Below, in pieces: positions 60,378 through 64,000 of a DNA stretch of 64,000 bases; position 1 is the stretch's first letter; every line of letters starts with the position of its first letter. The notes beneath the pieces are model-generated. The model saw only the letters and a program-made list of their open reading frames with translations, ran no database searches and was not told the DNA's origin. Origin of the DNA: HGM04593 sp045592125 (GTDB lineage Bacteria; Bacteroidota; Bacteroidia; Bacteroidales; Bacteroidaceae); contig JAZNUE010000054.1 in the NCBI GenBank assembly GCA_045592125.1, positions 1 to 64,000 of the forward strand, in the 5' to 3' direction. Position numbers and translations under genes: made by a program.

Positions 60378-62180
60378 ATGAAGATAAGACTAAGAAGCGC
60401 GCAGTGTACCGAAGGCCGCCGTATGGCAGGTGCCAGGGCGCTGTGGATTGCCAATGGCATGAAGCGCGAGATGTTCGGCAAGCCAATAATCGCTATCGCG
60501 AATTCCTTTACACAGCTGGTACCGGGCCACACCCATCTGCATGAGGCGGGCCAGATTGTCAAGGCCGAGATTGAGAGGCTGGACTGCTATGCAGCGGAGT
60601 TCAACACCATAGCCATTGACGACGGCATTGCCATGGGGCATGATGGAATGCTCTATTCCTTGCCGTCGAGGGATATAATTGCCGACAGTGTGGAGTACAT
60701 GTGCAATGCTCACAAGGTGGATGCCCTTGTGTGCATCTCTAACTGTGACAAGATAACTCCTGGCATGCTTATGGCTGCTATGAGGCTGAATATACCTACG
60801 GTGTTCGTGTCGGGCGGACCAATGGAGAAGGGCACGTGGAAGAACGAAAGCCTTGACCTTGTCATTGCTATGGTGAAGGCTGCCGACGAGAGCGTGAGCG
60901 ACGAGGAACTGGCCGAGATTGAGAAACGCTCATGCCCTGGCTGCGGATGCTGCTCTGGTATGTTCACGGCAAACTCAATGAACTCTCTCACCGAGGCCAT
61001 AGGTCTCTCACTGCCAGGCAACGGGACAATTCTTGCAACACATGTGAACCGTGTGCAGCTGCTTAAGGACGCTGCAAGGCAGGCTGTCGCTAATGCAATG
61101 AAATACTACGGCGAGGGTGACGCGAGCGTTTTGCCGCGCAGCATTGCCACGCGCGAGGCGTTCCTCAATGCAATGACTCTTGACATTGCAATGGGCGGCT
61201 CTACAAATACAATCCTTCACCTGCTTGCTGTTGCACAGGAGGCCGGTGTCGAGTTCAGGATGGAGGATATCGATAGGCTGAGCCGCAAGGTGCCTTGCCT
61301 TTGCAAGCTTGCTCCTAACGGGCAGAAGTATGCTGTACAGGACTGCGGCCGTGCAGGCGGAATCCTGGGCATTATGGGAGAGCTTGCTAAAGGCGGCCTG
61401 CTTGATACGTCTGTTGTGCGCGTGAACGGCGCAACGCTTGGAGAGGATATTGCCAAGTATGCCATAACTGGCAAAACGATAGGCGATGAGGCCATGAGGA
61501 TATACAGCACAGCGCCTGCAAATGTTTTCTGCAACCGCATGGGTGCGCAGGATTCTGCATATGAATCCCTTGATACCGACAGGGAGAATGGCTGTATACG
61601 CTCCCTTGAGCATGCTTACACCACGGACGGCGGCCTTGCGATACTCTTCGGCAATATAGCCAAGGACGGCTGTGTAGTGAAGACTGCCGGTGTCGACGAG
61701 AGCATATGGCGTTTCAGCGGCAAGGCCAAGGTCTTTGACTCGCAGGAGGCGGCAGTCGATGGGATACTGGGCGGAGATGTGCAGGCAGGCGATGTCGTGG
61801 TAATCATATACGAAGGTCCCAAGGGCGGTCCTGGAATGCAGGAGATGCTCTATCCCACATCTTATATCAAGTCGCGTCACCTTGGCAAGGAGTGTGCGCT
61901 TATTACCGACGGCCGTTTCAGCGGAGGCACATCGGGCCTTAGCATAGGGCATATCTCTCCCGAAGCCGCAGCAGGCGGTAATATTGGCAGGCTGCGCGAC
62001 GGTGACATAATAGACATTGACATTCCTGCCCGTTCAATAAACGTAAGGCTCAGCGATGAGGAACTCGCTGCCCGCGAGATGTTCCCGCTTACACGTGACA
62101 GGGCTGTATCAAGGAGCCTTAAGGCATATGCCAACATGGTAAGCTCGGCCGATAAGGGCGGAATAAGGATTATAGACTAA
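60378..62180 (+). CDS. ilvD: Dihydroxy-acid dehydratase
   Basis: This 600-residue iron-sulfur enzyme makes the 2-oxo acids of valine and isoleucine. Cluster cysteines lie in SNCDKITPGM (about residue 122) and CPGCGCCSGMFTANSMN (about residue 193). GGSTNTILHLLAVA, KGGPGMQEMLYPTSY and TDGRFSGGTSGLSIGH are intact. Length is normal. It is the first gene of ilvD-ilvB-ilvN and has an attenuator-like leader. ilvB starts 9 nt after its stop. Confidence 0.97.
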   Translation: MKIRLRSAQCTEGRRMAGARALWIANGMKREMFGKPIIAIANSFTQLVPGHTHLHEAGQIVKAEIERLDCYAAEFNTIAIDDGIAMGHDGMLYSLPSRDIIADSVEYMCNAHKVDALVCISNCDKITPGMLMAAMRLNIPTVFVSGGPMEKGTWKNESLDLVIAMVKAADESVSDEELAEIEKRSCPGCGCCSGMFTANSMNSLTEAIGLSLPGNGTILATHVNRVQLLKDAARQAVANAMKYYGEGDASVLPRSIATREAFLNAMTLDIAMGGSTNTILHLLAVAQEAGVEFRMEDIDRLSRKVPCLCKLAPNGQKYAVQDCGRAGGILGIMGELAKGGLLDTSVVRVNGATLGEDIAKYAITGKTIGDEAMRIYSTAPANVFCNRMGAQDSAYESLDTDRENGCIRSLEHAYTTDGGLAILFGNIAKDGCVVKTAGVDESIWRFSGKAKVFDSQEAAVDGILGGDVQAGDVVVIIYEGPKGGPGMQEMLYPTSYIKSRHLGKECALITDGRFSGGTSGLSIGHISPEAAAGGNIGRLRDGDIIDIDIPARSINVRLSDEELAAREMFPLTRDRAVSRSLKAYANMVSSADKGGIRIID

Positions 62181-62189
62181 AGCTAGACA

Positions 62190-63884
62190 ATGGGAAAAGA
62201 TAGAATAACTGGTTGTGAGGCGCTAATGCGCTCTCTTGTAAATGAAGGCGTTGATACTGTGTTCGGCTATCCGGGCGGTTCAATAATGCCTGTGTTCGAT
62301 GCCATGTATGACTACAGCAATGTGTTCCGTGGCGTGCTTGTACGTCATGAGCAGGGTGCTGTGCATGCCGCCCAGGGCTATGCGCGCAGCTCGGGCAAGG
62401 TAGGCCTCTGTATAGTGACAAGCGGCCCGGGAGCCACTAATACGCTCACTGGTATCAGTGACGCAATGCTTGACAGCACTCCGGTGGTTGTCATTGCCGG
62501 GCAGGTGCCCTCGGCCGTGCTTGGTACTGACGCGTTCCAGGAGATTGACTTTGTGGGCATTACCCAGCCCATAACAAAATGGAGCTACCAGATACGCCGC
62601 GCCGAGGATGTCGCATGGGCAGTGGCCAGGGCATTCTATATTGCAGGGACTGGCCGCCCAGGGCCTGTGGTGCTTGACTTTACAAAGGACGCGCAGACTT
62701 CGCTTACCGATTTTGAGCCCGTGAAGGTGGACTCTGTACGCAGCTACATTCCTTACCCTAGGCCATCGCAGGCTGCAGTGGAGGAGGCGGCAGCGCTCAT
62801 AGACCGTGCAGAGCGCCCGTTCATGCTGGTGGGGCAGGGTGTTGAGCTGGGCGAGGCCCACAAGGAACTGCTTGAGCTTGCCGAGAAGGCCGATATCCCT
62901 GTTGCACGCACTCTCATGGGGCTCTCGGCAATGCCAACCGGCCACCCGCTCTGTGTGGGCATGCTTGGCATGCATGGCAACTATGGCCCGAACGTGAATA
63001 CCAATGAGTGTGACCTGCTTATTGCAGTGGGCATGCGTTTCAGTGACCGTGTTACAGGCAATGTAAAGACATATGCCAAGCAGGCGAAGGTTATACACAT
63101 AGATATTGACCATGCCGAGATAAACAAGAATGTTCCTGTGGACGTGCCAATTGTCGGCGACTGCAAGGAGGTGCTTCCAATGCTTACGGCACTAGTAGGC
63201 AAGGCGTCGCACAAGGAGTGGATAGAGAGTTTCCGCAGGCTCAATGCCATTGAGGACGAGAAGGTTACCATGAAGGCACTAAACCCTGGCGAGGGGCCTT
63301 TGCTCATGGGCGAGGTGGCCCGCAAGGTGAGCGAGGCGACTGGCAATAGCGCAATCCTTGTCACCGATGTGGGCCAGAACCAGATGATGTCGGCGCGCTA
63401 TTTTAAGTATACCAAGCCTCACAGCATCTTGACATCGGGCGGTCTTGGAACTATGGGATATGGCCTGCCTGCCGCTATTGGGGCAAAGATTGCAATGCCT
63501 GAGCGCACGGTGTGTGTGTTCGCTGGCGACGGCGGCCTGCAGATGAACATCCAGGAACTTGGCACAATCATGGAACAGGGTGTGGCCGTGAAGATAATTC
63601 TCCTTAACAACAGCTATCTTGGCAATGTACGCCAGTGGCAGGAACTCTTCTTCAATCATCGCTATTCATGGACGCCTATGATGAACCCCGACTATTCGCT
63701 CATAGCAAAGGGCTACGGAATTGCGTCCCGTCTGGTTACTGAACGCGATGAACTTGACGGCGCGATAAGGGAGATGCTTGAGACTCCAGGCGCCTTCCTG
63801 CTTCATGTAGCGGTGAAGGAAGAGGCGAATGTGATGCCTATGACCCCTCCGGGAGCGTCGGTTAACGAGATGATTTTTGAATAG
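62190..63884 (+). CDS. ilvB: Acetolactate synthase large subunit
   Basis: This 564-residue thiamine-diphosphate enzyme joins two pyruvates, or pyruvate and 2-oxobutyrate, in branched-chain amino acid synthesis. GYPGGSIMPVFDAMYD with the catalytic Glu in VRHEQGAVHAAQGYAR (about residue 50), the FAD/central domain and the thiamine motif GDGGLQMNIQELGTI (about residue 448) with NNSYLGNVRQWQ are all present. It lies between ilvD (9 nt) and ilvN (16 nt). Confidence 0.97.
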   Translation: MGKDRITGCEALMRSLVNEGVDTVFGYPGGSIMPVFDAMYDYSNVFRGVLVRHEQGAVHAAQGYARSSGKVGLCIVTSGPGATNTLTGISDAMLDSTPVVVIAGQVPSAVLGTDAFQEIDFVGITQPITKWSYQIRRAEDVAWAVARAFYIAGTGRPGPVVLDFTKDAQTSLTDFEPVKVDSVRSYIPYPRPSQAAVEEAAALIDRAERPFMLVGQGVELGEAHKELLELAEKADIPVARTLMGLSAMPTGHPLCVGMLGMHGNYGPNVNTNECDLLIAVGMRFSDRVTGNVKTYAKQAKVIHIDIDHAEINKNVPVDVPIVGDCKEVLPMLTALVGKASHKEWIESFRRLNAIEDEKVTMKALNPGEGPLLMGEVARKVSEATGNSAILVTDVGQNQMMSARYFKYTKPHSILTSGGLGTMGYGLPAAIGAKIAMPERTVCVFAGDGGLQMNIQELGTIMEQGVAVKIILLNNSYLGNVRQWQELFFNHRYSWTPMMNPDYSLIAKGYGIASRLVTERDELDGAIREMLETPGAFLLHVAVKEEANVMPMTPPGASVNEMIFE

Positions 63885-63900
63885 TGAAAGATGTGCAGTT

Positions 63901-64000
63901 ATGGAAAAGAGACTATTTACCATTATTATATATACAGAGAATATTGCTGGTATGCTTAACCAGGTGACGGCCGAGTTCACACGCCGCATGATGAACATTG
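63901..64000 (+). CDS. ilvN: Acetolactate synthase small subunit (partial)
   Basis: The first 33 codons of a gene that runs off the window. It begins MEKRLFTIIIYTENIAGMLN followed by QVTAEFTRRMMNI, the ACT-domain start of the regulatory subunit of acetolactate synthase, which mediates valine feedback. It starts 16 nt after ilvB. Confidence 0.9.
   Translation, partial: MEKRLFTIIIYTENIAGMLNQVTAEFTRRMMNI

Noticed and set aside
61008..63113. Reverse frames over ilvD and ilvB
   Set aside because: Antisense shadows; no motifs, and the forward genes are intact.

Overview
The window looks like chromosomal DNA of a gut-type member of the Bacteroidota, most likely order Bacteroidales. The evidence is a SusC/SusD pair, three type IX secretion (T9SS) signs (a DUF5103 plug protein, PorQ and a secreted protein with a sorting-like tail), an N-succinylornithine carbamoyltransferase with the diagnostic Pro90, DUF349 and DUF1460 proteins, and many upstream sites matching the Bacteroidota primary-sigma box TAnnTTTG instead of Shine-Dalgarno signals. 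G+C is near one half. I cannot name the genus.

Layout. 1-260: two copies of a 68-bp hairpin repeat. 298-2021 (-): asnA-ung. 2296-2369: tRNA-Arg(CCG). 2445-3923 (-): proS. 4193-7202: OmpA-like lipoprotein, then a DUF1460 protein divergent from the T9SS plug protein. 7301-14100: a WecA/MraY-type transferase divergent from manC, then a TPR protein, glnS and a family 2 glycosyltransferase, partly a surface-glycan set. 14272-17321: fhs and rarA. 17395-17545: a third repeat locus. 17594-25009: succinylornithine carbamoyltransferase and a very large TamB-like protein, divergent from an SLC13-type transporter. 25081-27824: an operon of a sensor-less sigma-54 activator, LptE, a small TPR-like protein and SecG. 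28021-29895 (-): DUF349 protein. 29896-30883: about 1 kb without genes, holding three more hairpin repeats. 30884-40758 (-): a T9SS-type secreted protein and a five-gene SusC/SusD operon with a metallopeptidase-like surface lipoprotein that lacks a zinc motif and two thioredoxin-fold proteins. 40886-44255 (-): rsmA-mgtE-esterase. 44448-49607: flippase-like membrane protein, pepD, DUF3332, meaB and a frameshifted unknown gene. 49689-53331 (-): porQ, cmk, ispH, pfkA, the last three overlapping. 53587-60181: tonB, then a tight operon of polyprenyl synthase, unknown protein, TatD, DAHPS/chorismate mutase fusion, metal-chelate binding protein and FecCD permease with no ATPase. 60267-64000: ilvD-ilvB-ilvN behind an attenuator-like leader; ilvN runs off the end.

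Most of the window is housekeeping. The parts most worth a second look are the repeat family, whose divergent copy at 30144 keeps the fold through paired base changes; the TamB gene whose membrane anchor has no ATG, GTG or TTG start; the ilvD leader; the SusCD-thioredoxin operon; and the single-base frameshift at 49444-49449.
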